DNA from: Rhodococcus aetherivorans
GTDB lineage: Bacteria; Actinomycetota; Actinomycetes; Mycobacteriales; Mycobacteriaceae
NCBI RefSeq assembly: GCF_011058165.1
Contig: NZ_JAALEG010000003.1
Location: 98,748 to 162,747, forward strand
DNA: 64,000 nucleotides
Direction: 5' to 3'
This document shows positions 57,240 to 64,000 of this stretch, in pieces (positions within the stretch are counted from its first letter, which is position 1; each line of letters begins with the position of its first letter). Under the pieces are notes generated by a model. The model saw only the letters and a program-made list of their open reading frames with translations, was not told where the DNA came from and made no database searches. The position numbers were made by a program, and so were the translations under genes.

Positions 57240-58037
57240 ATGAGCGATTCCCGTGCCCTGCCCATGTCCGAGCGCGACTCCGCACACCTGCCCGGCCACT
57301 GGCTGCTCGCCCGGCTCGGCAAGCGCGTGCTGCGCCCCGGAGGCGCGGGGATGACCACCCGCCTGCTCGTGGATGCGGACATCGAGGGCAGCGACGTCGT
57401 CGAACTCGCGCCCGGCCTCGGCCGCACCGCGCGGGAGATCCTGGACCTGGCGCCGCTGTCGTACACCGGCGTCGAACACGACGAGGCCGCGGCCGAGCTG
57501 ACCCGCGCCGCGATCGGCGACCGCGGCCGCTGCGTCGTCGCGGACGCCGCTGCCACCGGCCTCCCCGACGCCGGCGCCGACGTCGTCGTCGGGGAGGCCA
57601 TGCTCACCATGCAGACCGACGCGGCCAAGGCGCGCATCGTCGCCGAGGCCGTGCGGACGCTGCGCCCGGGCGGCCGGTACGCGATCCACGAACTCGCCCT
57701 CGTCCCCGACGAGCTCGGCGATGCGGTGAAGACGGAGATCCGGCAGGGCCTGGCCCGTTCCATCAAGGTCAATGCCCGGCCGCTCACCGTCGCCGAGTGG
57801 CGAACCCTGCTCACCGAGGCGGGCCTGAGCGTCGACGTCGTGCGGCTCGCCCCGATGGCGCTGCTGCAGCCCGCCCGGTTCGTCGCCGACGAGGGCGTCG
57901 TCGGCACCCTGCGCTTCGTGCGCAACGTGCTGCGCGACGGCGACGCCCGCACGCGGGTGCTGGGCATGCGCGCGACGTTCACGACGTACCGCAGGTCGAT
58001 CGCGGCCGTGGCGATCGTCGCGACGAAGCCGCGGTAG
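57240..58037 (+). CDS. Class I SAM-dependent methyltransferase, iron-box controlled
   Basis: The 265-residue protein has the SAM-binding core VVELAPGLGRTAREIL, an acidic second strand end in YTGVEHDEAAAELTRAA, and the motif LRPGGRYAIHELAL. Residues 20-50 before the core are basic. The substrate is unknown. An IdeR-type box over its promoter and a cupin gene downstream in the same direction suggest a role in low-iron response, for example in siderophore or quinone-like metabolism, but nothing in the sequence fixes this. Its stop TAG is part of the -10 of the next gene. Confidence 0.87.
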   Translation: MSDSRALPMSERDSAHLPGHWLLARLGKRVLRPGGAGMTTRLLVDADIEGSDVVELAPGLGRTAREILDLAPLSYTGVEHDEAAAELTRAAIGDRGRCVVADAAATGLPDAGADVVVGEAMLTMQTDAAKARIVAEAVRTLRPGGRYAIHELALVPDELGDAVKTEIRQGLARSIKVNARPLTVAEWRTLLTEAGLSVDVVRLAPMALLQPARFVADEGVVGTLRFVRNVLRDGDARTRVLGMRATFTTYRRSIAAVAIVATKPR

Positions 58038-58040
58038 CCT
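58035..58040 (+). promoter_or_regulatory. -10 hexamer of the cupin gene, probably leaderless
   Basis: TAGCCT, which includes the methyltransferase stop codon, is followed by 6 bases and the GTG at 58047. Confidence 0.5.
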
Positions 58041-58046
58041 GCGGTC

Positions 58047-58409
58047 GTGAGCCCCGCCGCCGCGCCGCAGCCCGAACCCGCGACCCCCGCCCTGTCGTAT
58101 CTCGCCGACGTCCGCGACGCCGTCGAGCCCTACCCCGACCGGCCGCGCCCACAGCGCGTCCTCGTGGCCGAGGGCGCCCGCGTGGTGATCTTCGCGTTCG
58201 ACGCCGGGCAGGAACTGCGCGAGCACACGGCCGCGTTCCCGGTGTTGCTGCAGGCCCTCACGGGCCACCTGCAGGTCACCGCCGACGGGCGCACCGTGGA
58301 TCTCGAGCCCGGCGGGGTGGTGCACATGACCACCCGCCTGCCGCACGCGGTGCGGGCCGTCGAGCCGTCCCGGCTCATGCTGACGATGCTCGATCCAGCT
58401 GCGCGCTGA
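58047..58409 (+). CDS. Small cupin-domain protein
   Basis: The 120-residue protein is a single cupin barrel. The usual GX5HXHX3,4EX6G metal motif is partial ([21 protein letters not shown]), with a later [16 protein letters not shown] in the second motif, so a metal site is plausible but not complete. Such proteins act as sensors, dioxygenases or isomerases. It follows the iron-box methyltransferase gene by 9 bases. Its 3' end overlaps the tail of the globin gene on the other strand by 35 bases. Confidence 0.85.
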   Translation: MSPAAAPQPEPATPALSYLADVRDAVEPYPDRPRPQRVLVAEGARVVIFAFDAGQELREHTAAFPVLLQALTGHLQVTADGRTVDLEPGGVVHMTTRLPHAVRAVEPSRLMLTMLDPAAR

Positions 58410-58776
58410 GCGCCGCCGCGATCGCGGCCGCCTTCGCCTTGGCCCGGTCCGCGTTCGCGCCGGCGAACAGCGCGTCGACGCTGTCCGTCCACAACCGCAC
58501 CCAGCGGTCGAAGCGCGCCGCGCCGAGACCGTGCTGCCGGTGCAGGGCCGTGTGCACCGGAACCAGCCGGCCCCGATAACGGCCGGTGCCGAACAGGACC
58601 TGCTCCCAGAAGTCCCCGACGACCGGCAGGTGCTCGTCGAGACCCACGACGGCCAGCGTCGCGAACGCCGCCTCGAGGTCCGGATCCGTCAGCGCCCGGT
58701 CGTAGAACCGGCGCAGGAGCCGATCGATGTCGGCGCGCGTCGCGAGGTCGGTCGGGGCGGACGGGGAGCGCAGCAC
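58375..58776 (-). CDS. Truncated hemoglobin, group III-like
   Basis: The 133-residue protein matches group III truncated hemoglobins: [13 protein letters not shown] with the B10 Tyr, [18 protein letters not shown], and [21 protein letters not shown], in which the proximal (F8) His is in the VHTAL segment. These heme proteins bind O2 or NO and support redox defence. The GTG at 58776 follows TACCGT by 8 bases. It converges on the iron-box controlled cupin gene with a 35-base overlap, so antisense interference is possible. Confidence 0.88.
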   Translation of the reverse strand: MLRSPSAPTDLATRADIDRLLRRFYDRALTDPDLEAAFATLAVVGLDEHLPVVGDFWEQVLFGTGRYRGRLVPVHTALHRQHGLGAARFDRWVRLWTDSVDALFAGANADRAKAKAAAIAAALSAQLDRASSA

Positions 58777-58869
58777 GTGTCCCGACGGTACCGCCTAGAA
58801 TCGACGGCGCACCTCGTCGTCACCGGATTGCCGATCACCGAACTGTCACCACTGCCTCAGGAGCCACCT

Positions 58870-59763
58870 GTGCCCGTCGCGCCCGACGCCAACCCGTCCT
58901 TCGCCGCCTACGCCGATCCGACCCGCCTGGTGTCGACGGAGTGGCTGTCCGCCCATCTGGGTGCGCCCGAGGTGAAGGTCGTCGAATCGGACGAGGACGT
59001 GTTGCTCTACGACGTCGGCCACATCCCCGGCGCCGTGAAGATCGACTGGCATCTCGACCTCAACGACCCGGTCACCCGCGACTACATCGACGGCACGCGG
59101 TTCGCCGCCCTCATGGACCGCAAGGGCATCCGCCGCACCGACACGGTCGTCGTCTACGGCGACAAGTCCAACTGGTGGGCCGCGTACGCGATGTGGGTGT
59201 TCACCCTGTTCGGCCACGAGGACGTGCGCCTGCTCGACGGCGGCCGCGACGCCTGGATCGCCGAGAACCGCGACACCACCCTCGACATCCCGGTGAGCAC
59301 CACCACCGGCTACCCGGTGGTCGAGCGGGACGACGCCGCGATCCGGGCGTTCAAGGACGACGTGCTGGACCATCTCGGCAAGGGCCCGCTCGTGGACGTG
59401 CGTTCCCCGCAGGAGTACACCGGCGAGCGCACCCACATGCCGGACTACCCCGAGGAGGGCGCCCTGCGCGGCGGCCACATCCCCACGGCCGTGTCCATCC
59501 CGTGGGCCCGCGCGGCGGCGCCGGACGGCCGGTTCCGGTCGCGCCCCGAGCTCGAGGAGATCTACGCCGACATCGCGCCGGACTCCGACGTCATCGCCTA
59601 CTGCCGCATCGGGGAACGGTCCAGCCACACCTGGTTCGTGCTGACCTACCTGCTCGGCTACCAGCACGTGCGCAACTACGACGGGTCGTGGACCGAGTGG
59701 GGCAACGCGGTGCGGGTGCCGATCGTCAAGGGCGAGGAGCCCGGAGAGGTGCCGGCCCGGTGA
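58870..59763 (+). CDS. sseA: SseA, thiosulfate sulfurtransferase
   Basis: The 297-residue enzyme has two rhodanese domains. The C-terminal active loop YCRIGERSS has the catalytic Cys245; the N-terminal domain has [11 protein letters not shown] at the matching position and no Cys. The C-terminal region [26 protein letters not shown] is almost identical to Rv3283. The GTG at 58870 gives the family length and has CAGGAG about 6 bases upstream. TAGAAT at 58796-58801 is a likely -10. It overlaps sufE by four bases. Confidence 0.94.
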   Translation: MPVAPDANPSFAAYADPTRLVSTEWLSAHLGAPEVKVVESDEDVLLYDVGHIPGAVKIDWHLDLNDPVTRDYIDGTRFAALMDRKGIRRTDTVVVYGDKSNWWAAYAMWVFTLFGHEDVRLLDGGRDAWIAENRDTTLDIPVSTTTGYPVVERDDAAIRAFKDDVLDHLGKGPLVDVRSPQEYTGERTHMPDYPEEGALRGGHIPTAVSIPWARAAAPDGRFRSRPELEEIYADIAPDSDVIAYCRIGERSSHTWFVLTYLLGYQHVRNYDGSWTEWGNAVRVPIVKGEEPGEVPAR

Positions 59764-60173
59764 CCCTGCCCGCTCCCCTCGCCGAGATCGTCGACGATTT
59801 CGCTGCCGTCGAGGGCCAGGACAAGCTGCAGCTGCTGCTCGAGTTCAGCCGGGAACTCCCGCCGATCCCGGCCGAGCTCGAGGAAGCGGCGATGGAGCCG
59901 GTCCCCGAATGTCAGTCGCCGCTGTTCCTGTCGGTCGATACGGCCGACCGGGAGCACGTGCGGCTGCACTTCAGCGCGCCCCCCGAGGCCCCGACCACCC
60001 GCGGATTCGCATCGATCCTGCATCAGGGGCTCGACGGTCTCAGCGCCGAGCAGATCCTCGAGGTGCCCGACGACTTCTACTCGGCCCTCGGGCTGGCCGA
60101 CGCGGTCAGCCCGCTGCGCCTGCGGGGAATGAGCGCGATGCTGGCGCGCATCAAGCGGCATCTGCGTTCCTGA
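59760..60173 (+). CDS. sufE: SufE-family sulfur acceptor
   Basis: The 137-residue protein takes persulfide sulfur and passes it on for Fe-S or other sulfur transfer. Cys51 in [12 protein letters not shown] is the active residue. The C-terminal helix is [16 protein letters not shown] ([13 protein letters not shown]). The GTG overlaps the sseA stop, so rhodanese and acceptor are made together. It corresponds to Rv3284. No SufS gene is next to it, and the SUF operon is not in this window. Confidence 0.93.
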   Translation: MTLPAPLAEIVDDFAAVEGQDKLQLLLEFSRELPPIPAELEEAAMEPVPECQSPLFLSVDTADREHVRLHFSAPPEAPTTRGFASILHQGLDGLSAEQILEVPDDFYSALGLADAVSPLRLRGMSAMLARIKRHLRS

Positions 60174-60179
60174 GATGCC

Positions 60180-61622
60180 ATGGAGTTCACCGAACTCGAG
60201 GACTACCCCATCCCGGCGGGTGTACTGACCGAATGGCTGCCGTGCGTCGCAGCGGATGCCTGGAGCACCGATCCGCGACCGGTGTCGTACGTGCACGAGG
60301 CACATCTGCGGCGCACCGCGGGCAGCCGGTACGGCGACGTCCCGGACGCGTGGCTGGGCACCGCCTTCGAGGTCGCGGGACGCCTCGAGGAGGAGCCGTT
60401 CCGGCGCGCCCTGGAGCGGTGGATCGACCGGCACGAACCGCTGCGCAGCCAGGTCGTCCTGAGCGGTGACGGCGCCGTCGGCTCCGGCGGCGTGACCCGG
60501 CGGACCGCGCCGCCGGGCGCGGTGTCGGTCCGATACGTCCGGCACCTGCCGTCCGCCCCGGACGACATCCGCGAGCACCTCGAGCAACTGCTGGCCGACT
60601 GCACCGAGCCGCACACGTGGCCGGCGTATGTCTTCGCCACCCTCGAGCCCGAGGACGGGGACGCGTCCGCGGCGTCGTTCACGGTGTTCTTCGCCGCCGA
60701 CCACGCCGTCGCCGACGCCTACTCGGTCGTGCTGGTCGCCCACGAGATCACGGCCCTGTACGAGCAGGAACGGTCCGGCCGGCCGGCCGGACTGTTCCCC
60801 GTGGGCAGCTACATCGACTTCGGTGCCGCGGAGCGGGCGGACGCCGCCGATCTGGCCGGCGAGCACGAGGCCGTGCGGATCTGGCGGGAGGCCCTGACCG
60901 CCGGCGGCGGCGCGATGCCCGAGTTCCCGTTGCCCCTCGGCCCCCGGCCGGCCGGTGCGGTGCCGCAGCGCCGTCTGTCGACGCGGATGCTCGACGACGA
61001 CCGGGCCAACCGCTTCGCCGCCCGCTGCCGGGAGGCCGGGCACGGCTTCTTCGCCGGCACGCTCGCGTGCCTCGCCCGCGCCACGGTCGAGCTCGCCGGG
61101 GTCGACCGGTTCCGGACGATCGCGCCGTCCCACACCCGCAGCGGTCCGATGTGGGCCGGGGCCCTCGGCTGGTTCGTGGGGCTGCGCCCGGTCGACATCG
61201 ATGCGGCCGGGGCCACGGACTTCGCGACGCTCACGGCGCGCGCGGGCGCCGAGCTGCGCCGCACGCGGGCGAGCGCCCGGGTGCCGTTCGACCTGGTCGG
61301 CGAACTGCTCGAGGTACCCATGCGACCGCGATTCCTGGTGTCCTACATGGACGTTCGCTTCGTCCCCATGGCCGCGCAGTGGCCGCAGTGGAACGCCCGG
61401 ACGCTGCGCAGCCGCAGCTACACGCACGACGTGTTCCTGTGGTTCAACCGCAGCCCGAAGGGAGTGAACCTGGCGGGCCGGTTTCCCGACACGCCGACCG
61501 CCGCGGCCAACGTGCCGTCGTTCGTCGAGCGGGTCCGGGAATTGATGCACGAGGCGAGCGAGGGCCGCGAGTGGGACACGCCGGAACACGGGAACGAGGG
61601 CGCTTCCGCTACCGGCCGGTAA
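60180..61622 (+). CDS. Stand-alone condensation-domain acyltransferase, PapA-like
   Basis: The 480-residue protein has the condensation/acyltransferase fold. The active motif is FFAADHAVADAYS, with His175 and Asp179, and Tyr194 exactly 14 residues after Asp179, which fits the HX3DX14Y signature of PapA acyltransferases that esterify trehalose or phthiocerol with polyketide chains. A second region FNRSPKGVNLAGRFPD is near the C-terminus. It follows sufE by 6 bases and precedes accA3. Rv3285 in M. tuberculosis is accA3 itself, so this gene is an insertion between sufE and accA3. The substrate is not known. Confidence 0.85.
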   Translation: MEFTELEDYPIPAGVLTEWLPCVAADAWSTDPRPVSYVHEAHLRRTAGSRYGDVPDAWLGTAFEVAGRLEEEPFRRALERWIDRHEPLRSQVVLSGDGAVGSGGVTRRTAPPGAVSVRYVRHLPSAPDDIREHLEQLLADCTEPHTWPAYVFATLEPEDGDASAASFTVFFAADHAVADAYSVVLVAHEITALYEQERSGRPAGLFPVGSYIDFGAAERADAADLAGEHEAVRIWREALTAGGGAMPEFPLPLGPRPAGAVPQRRLSTRMLDDDRANRFAARCREAGHGFFAGTLACLARATVELAGVDRFRTIAPSHTRSGPMWAGALGWFVGLRPVDIDAAGATDFATLTARAGAELRRTRASARVPFDLVGELLEVPMRPRFLVSYMDVRFVPMAAQWPQWNARTLRSRSYTHDVFLWFNRSPKGVNLAGRFPDTPTAAANVPSFVERVRELMHEASEGREWDTPEHGNEGASATGR

Positions 61623-61667
61623 TGTTGCCGGGTTCCGGGCGACCCGTAGGGTGTAGGGGCTATCCGG

Positions 61668-61698
61668 TTACATCGTCTATCGGATTGGCGCCTACACT
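61668..61698 (+). promoter_or_regulatory. Possible promoter of accA3
   Basis: TTACAT (61668-61673), 19 bases and TACACT (61693-61698) form a fair -35/-10 pair about 45 bases upstream of the accA3 start. The accA3 leader holds the strong site AGGAGG. Confidence 0.35.
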
Positions 61699-61742
61699 CC
61701 CAGAGACGGCAATAACCTAACGATCGATCAACAGGAGGCTCC

Positions 61743-63539
61743 GTGCCCAGTCATGCCAGCGCGCACATCACGAAGGTGCTCGTCGCCAACCGCGGCGAGA
61801 TCGCTGTGCGGGTCATCCGAGCCGCCAAGGATGCCGGTTACGGGAGCGTGGCCGTCTACGCAGAACCCGACGCCGACGCCCAGTTCGTGAAGCTCGCCGA
61901 CGAGGCATTCGCGCTCGGTGGCCAAACCTCCGCCGAGTCCTACCTGGTGTTCGACAAGATCCTCGACGCCGCCCGCAAGTCCGGTGCCGACGCGATCCAC
62001 CCCGGCTACGGCTTCCTGTCCGAGAACGCCGACTTCGCGCAGGCCGTGATCGACGCCGGTCTGATCTGGATCGGCCCCTCCCCGCAGGCCATCCGCGACC
62101 TCGGCGACAAGGTCACCGCGCGGCACATCGCCGAGCGCGCCAAGGCACCCATGGCCGCCGGCACCAAGGATCCCGTCAAGAACGCCGACGAGGTCGTCGA
62201 GTTCGCGAAGCAGTACGGCGTGCCGGTCGCGATCAAGGCGGCCTTCGGTGGTGGCGGCCGCGGCATGAAGGTCGCGCACACCATCGAGGAGATCCCCGAG
62301 CTGTTCGAGTCCGCGACCCGCGAGGCCATCGCCGCCTTCGGCCGGGGCGAGTGCTTCGTCGAGCAGTACCTCGACAAGGCGCGCCACGTGGAGGCGCAGG
62401 TCATCGCCGACCAGCACGGCAACGTCATCGTCGCCGGCACCCGCGACTGCTCGCTGCAGCGCCGCTTCCAGAAGCTCGTCGAGGAGGCCCCCGCGCCGTT
62501 CCTGACCGACGAGCAGCGCCGCCGCATCCACGAGTCCGCCAAGGCCATCTGCCGCGAGGCCGGCTACTACGGCGCCGGCACGGTCGAGTACCTGGTCCAG
62601 GGCGACACGGTGTCCTTCCTCGAGGTCAACACCCGCCTGCAGGTCGAGCACCCGGTCACCGAGGAGACCGCCGGCATCGACCTGGTGCGCCAGCAGTTCC
62701 GCATCGCCAACGGCGAGAAGCTCGAGCTCACCGAGGACCCGGCCCCGCGCGGGCATGCGTTCGAGTTCCGCATCAACGGTGAGGACGCCGGCCGCGGCTT
62801 CCTGCCGGCCCCCGGTCCGATCAGCGTGTACCGCGAGCCCTCGGGCCCGGGCGTGCGCGTCGACTCCGGTGTGGTGCAGGGCGACGTCATCGGCGGCCAG
62901 TTCGACTCGATGCTCGCCAAGCTGATCGTCACGGGCGAGACCCGCACCCAGGCCCTCGAGCGTGCTCGCCGCGCCCTCGCCGAGTTCGAGGTCGACGGCC
63001 TGGCCACCGTGATCCCGTTCCACCGGCACATCGTCGAGCACCCCGCCTTCGTCGGGGACGGCGAGAAGTTCGACGTCTACACCAAGTGGATCGAGACCGA
63101 GTGGGAGAACACCGTCGAGCCGTACACCGGCGGTGGGGTCGCCCCCGAGGACGAGGACGAGGCGCTGCCGCGGCAGAACGTCGTCGTCGAGGTCGGCGGC
63201 CGCCGCGTCGAGGTGTCGCTGCCCGGCCAGTTCACCCTCGGCGCCGGTGGCGGTGCCGCCGGTGGGGCGCTCCGCAAGAAGCCGAAGCCGCGCAAGCGGG
63301 GCGGCGCCCACGGCGGCAAGGCCTCCGGTGACGCGGTGACCGCGCCGATGCAGGGCACCGTCGTCAAGGTCGCGGTCTCCGAGGGTCAGGAGGTCGCCGA
63401 GGGTGACCTGATCGTGGTGCTCGAGGCCATGAAGATGGAGAACCCGGTCAACGCGCACAAGGCCGGCGTCGTCACCGGCCTGTCGGTCGAGCCCGGCGCC
63501 GCCATCACCCAGGGCACGGTGCTCGCCGAGCTCAAGTAG
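61743..63539 (+). CDS. accA3: AccA3, acyl-CoA carboxylase alpha chain (biotin carboxylase and carrier)
   Basis: The 598-residue protein joins biotin carboxylase and biotinyl carrier. The N-domain starts [18 protein letters not shown], the ATP-grasp loop is [13 protein letters not shown], and [22 protein letters not shown] is the catalytic region. The carrier domain at the C-terminus has EAMKMENP with the biotin lysine, joined by a Gly/Ala/Lys linker (residues about 498-525). It pairs with AccD5 and AccE and with other AccD subunits to make malonyl-CoA and methylmalonyl-CoA. AGGAGG lies 6 bases before the GTG. A strong hairpin terminator follows the stop. Confidence 0.97.
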   Translation: MPSHASAHITKVLVANRGEIAVRVIRAAKDAGYGSVAVYAEPDADAQFVKLADEAFALGGQTSAESYLVFDKILDAARKSGADAIHPGYGFLSENADFAQAVIDAGLIWIGPSPQAIRDLGDKVTARHIAERAKAPMAAGTKDPVKNADEVVEFAKQYGVPVAIKAAFGGGGRGMKVAHTIEEIPELFESATREAIAAFGRGECFVEQYLDKARHVEAQVIADQHGNVIVAGTRDCSLQRRFQKLVEEAPAPFLTDEQRRRIHESAKAICREAGYYGAGTVEYLVQGDTVSFLEVNTRLQVEHPVTEETAGIDLVRQQFRIANGEKLELTEDPAPRGHAFEFRINGEDAGRGFLPAPGPISVYREPSGPGVRVDSGVVQGDVIGGQFDSMLAKLIVTGETRTQALERARRALAEFEVDGLATVIPFHRHIVEHPAFVGDGEKFDVYTKWIETEWENTVEPYTGGGVAPEDEDEALPRQNVVVEVGGRRVEVSLPGQFTLGAGGGAAGGALRKKPKPRKRGGAHGGKASGDAVTAPMQGTVVKVAVSEGQEVAEGDLIVVLEAMKMENPVNAHKAGVVTGLSVEPGAAITQGTVLAELK

Positions 63540-63551
63540 CAGTTCCGCCTG

Positions 63552-63597
63552 CGACGGCGCGCCCCGCGAATCCTCGGATTCACGGGGCGCGCCGTCG
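63552..63597. terminator. Strong hairpin terminator of accA3
   Basis: Arms 63552-63573 and 63576-63597 pair over 22 positions with one mismatch, 12 bases after the accA3 stop. The next gene starts 26 bases later. Confidence 0.88.
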
Positions 63598-63610
63598 TTC
63601 GTTCCGGGAC

Positions 63611-63616
63611 TAGGGT
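63611..63616 (+). promoter_or_regulatory. -10 hexamer of the DUF1707 gene, probably leaderless
   Basis: TAGGGT is followed by 6 bases and the ATG at 63623. Confidence 0.55.
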
Positions 63617-63622
63617 GGTGAT

Positions 63623-64000
63623 ATGGCCGATTCACCGGAGGTCCGTATCGGCACGGCCGAGCGCGAACAGGCCCAGCGCCTGCTCGGCGAGCACTTCGGT
63701 GCCGGTCGCCTCACCCTCACCGAGTTCGAGGACCGCAGCGGCCGCATCGCCGCCGCCGTCACCCGCCGCGATCTCGCGGTCCTGTTCACCGACCTGCCCA
63801 CCGTGACCGGCCGGGCCGACGGGCACCGGCGCGGGTGGTGGCTTCTGGTCCCGGTGGTGGTCCTCGGACTGGTCGCGTTCTACCAACTCCTGGAACCGAA
63901 CGTGTGGATCATGACGGGCGCGACGGTCGCCGCCACCGTCGCCGTCCTCGCCGTCCGAGCCCGCGGCGGACGACCGCGCACGGCCGAGCCGGCCTTTCTC
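63623..64000 (+). CDS. DUF1707-family membrane protein, 3' end outside window
   Basis: The first 126 residues are present. The N-terminal DUF1707 domain (about residues 7-58) has VRIGTAEREQAQRLLGEHFGAGRLTLTEFEDR and the conserved DLAVLFTDLP. Two hydrophobic helices follow (about 72-92 and 95-110), then basic sequence. The family is widespread in actinobacteria and unassigned; it is often joined to a C-terminal SHOCT-like or transmembrane region. The ATG at 63623 is supported by a -10 hexamer 6 bases upstream. Confidence 0.8.
   Translation, partial: MADSPEVRIGTAEREQAQRLLGEHFGAGRLTLTEFEDRSGRIAAAVTRRDLAVLFTDLPTVTGRADGHRRGWWLLVPVVVLGLVAFYQLLEPNVWIMTGATVAATVAVLAVRARGGRPRTAEPAFL

Noticed and set aside
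61728..63635. 635-codon open frame on the minus strand opposite accA3
   Set aside because: Shadow of accA3 for the same reason.

Overview
The window is a chromosomal segment from a very GC-rich actinobacterium of the order Mycobacteriales, most likely Rhodococcus or a close relative such as Nocardia. Two things point there. The genes are typical of the order: WhiB1, WhiB2, PdtaS, MtrA/MtrB/LpqB, SigH/RshA, the F420 genes fbiA and fbiB, the biotin carboxylase AccA3 with AccD5/AccE, a wax ester synthase and the 24-residue ribosomal protein bL37. The gene order also follows the Mycobacterium tuberculosis Rv3218 to Rv3285 region almost step by step, with local losses and insertions. No rRNA, tRNA, insertion sequence, prophage or CRISPR array was found. 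About 64 protein genes fill the window and no gap without a gene exceeds 300 bases.

Layout. Bases 1-7500: end of a diacylglycerol kinase-like gene, whiB1 behind a CRP-type site, the biotinyl protein gene with pdtaS, bL37, the thiol-oxidation sigma factor pair sigH/rshA with its own SigH-type promoter, ybaK, a broken SRAP/YedK gene, aroA and rsgA. Bases 7500-13730: a lipid block with two near-identical acyl-CoA desaturases, their flavin/2Fe-2S reductase, a wax ester synthase and a HAD hydrolase. Bases 13900-25500: secA, hpf, comF, then the tmk-mtrA-mtrB-lpqB operon behind ahcY. Bases 25500-32200: a TetR regulator without the alkane hydroxylase genes it accompanies in relatives, an amino acid permease, and the mannose genes pmm-SIS-manA. 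Bases 32200-42600: whiB2, fbiA-fbiB-nudix, an SGNH hydrolase, the GDP-mannose/rhamnosyl wall-precursor genes, and an LCP ligase. Bases 42600-54340: an ABC exporter, purK-purE followed by a two-component system, a GtrA protein, a second two-component system, a PH-domain protein and birA. Bases 54440-64000: the acyl-CoA carboxylase locus (accD5, accE, accA3), maf, an IdeR-type iron box over a methyltransferase/cupin pair facing a truncated hemoglobin, the sulfur genes sseA-sufE and a PapA-like acyltransferase.

How the genes fit together. BirA, AccD5, AccE and AccA3 supply biotin-dependent acyl-CoA carboxylation, and the desaturase cluster and wax ester synthase use the resulting acyl chains. 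Pmm, ManA, the GDP-mannose pyrophosphorylase, WbbL, RmlD and the LCP protein make and join the galactan linker and mannose donors of the cell wall. MtrAB-LpqB couples division and wall growth to transcription. SigH/RshA and WhiB1 sense redox state or NO.

The least expected features are these. Fifteen genes have a TANNNT -10 hexamer 6-8 bases before the start codon, which implies many leaderless mRNAs. Four short tandem repeat arrays, each unit able to fold into a stem-loop, sit at gene ends. The SRAP gene is a pseudogene with two internal deletions and a frameshift. A hairpin and a 25-codon ORF lie between accD5 and accE. An iron box overlaps the -10 of the methyltransferase gene. The TetR regulator is an orphan.
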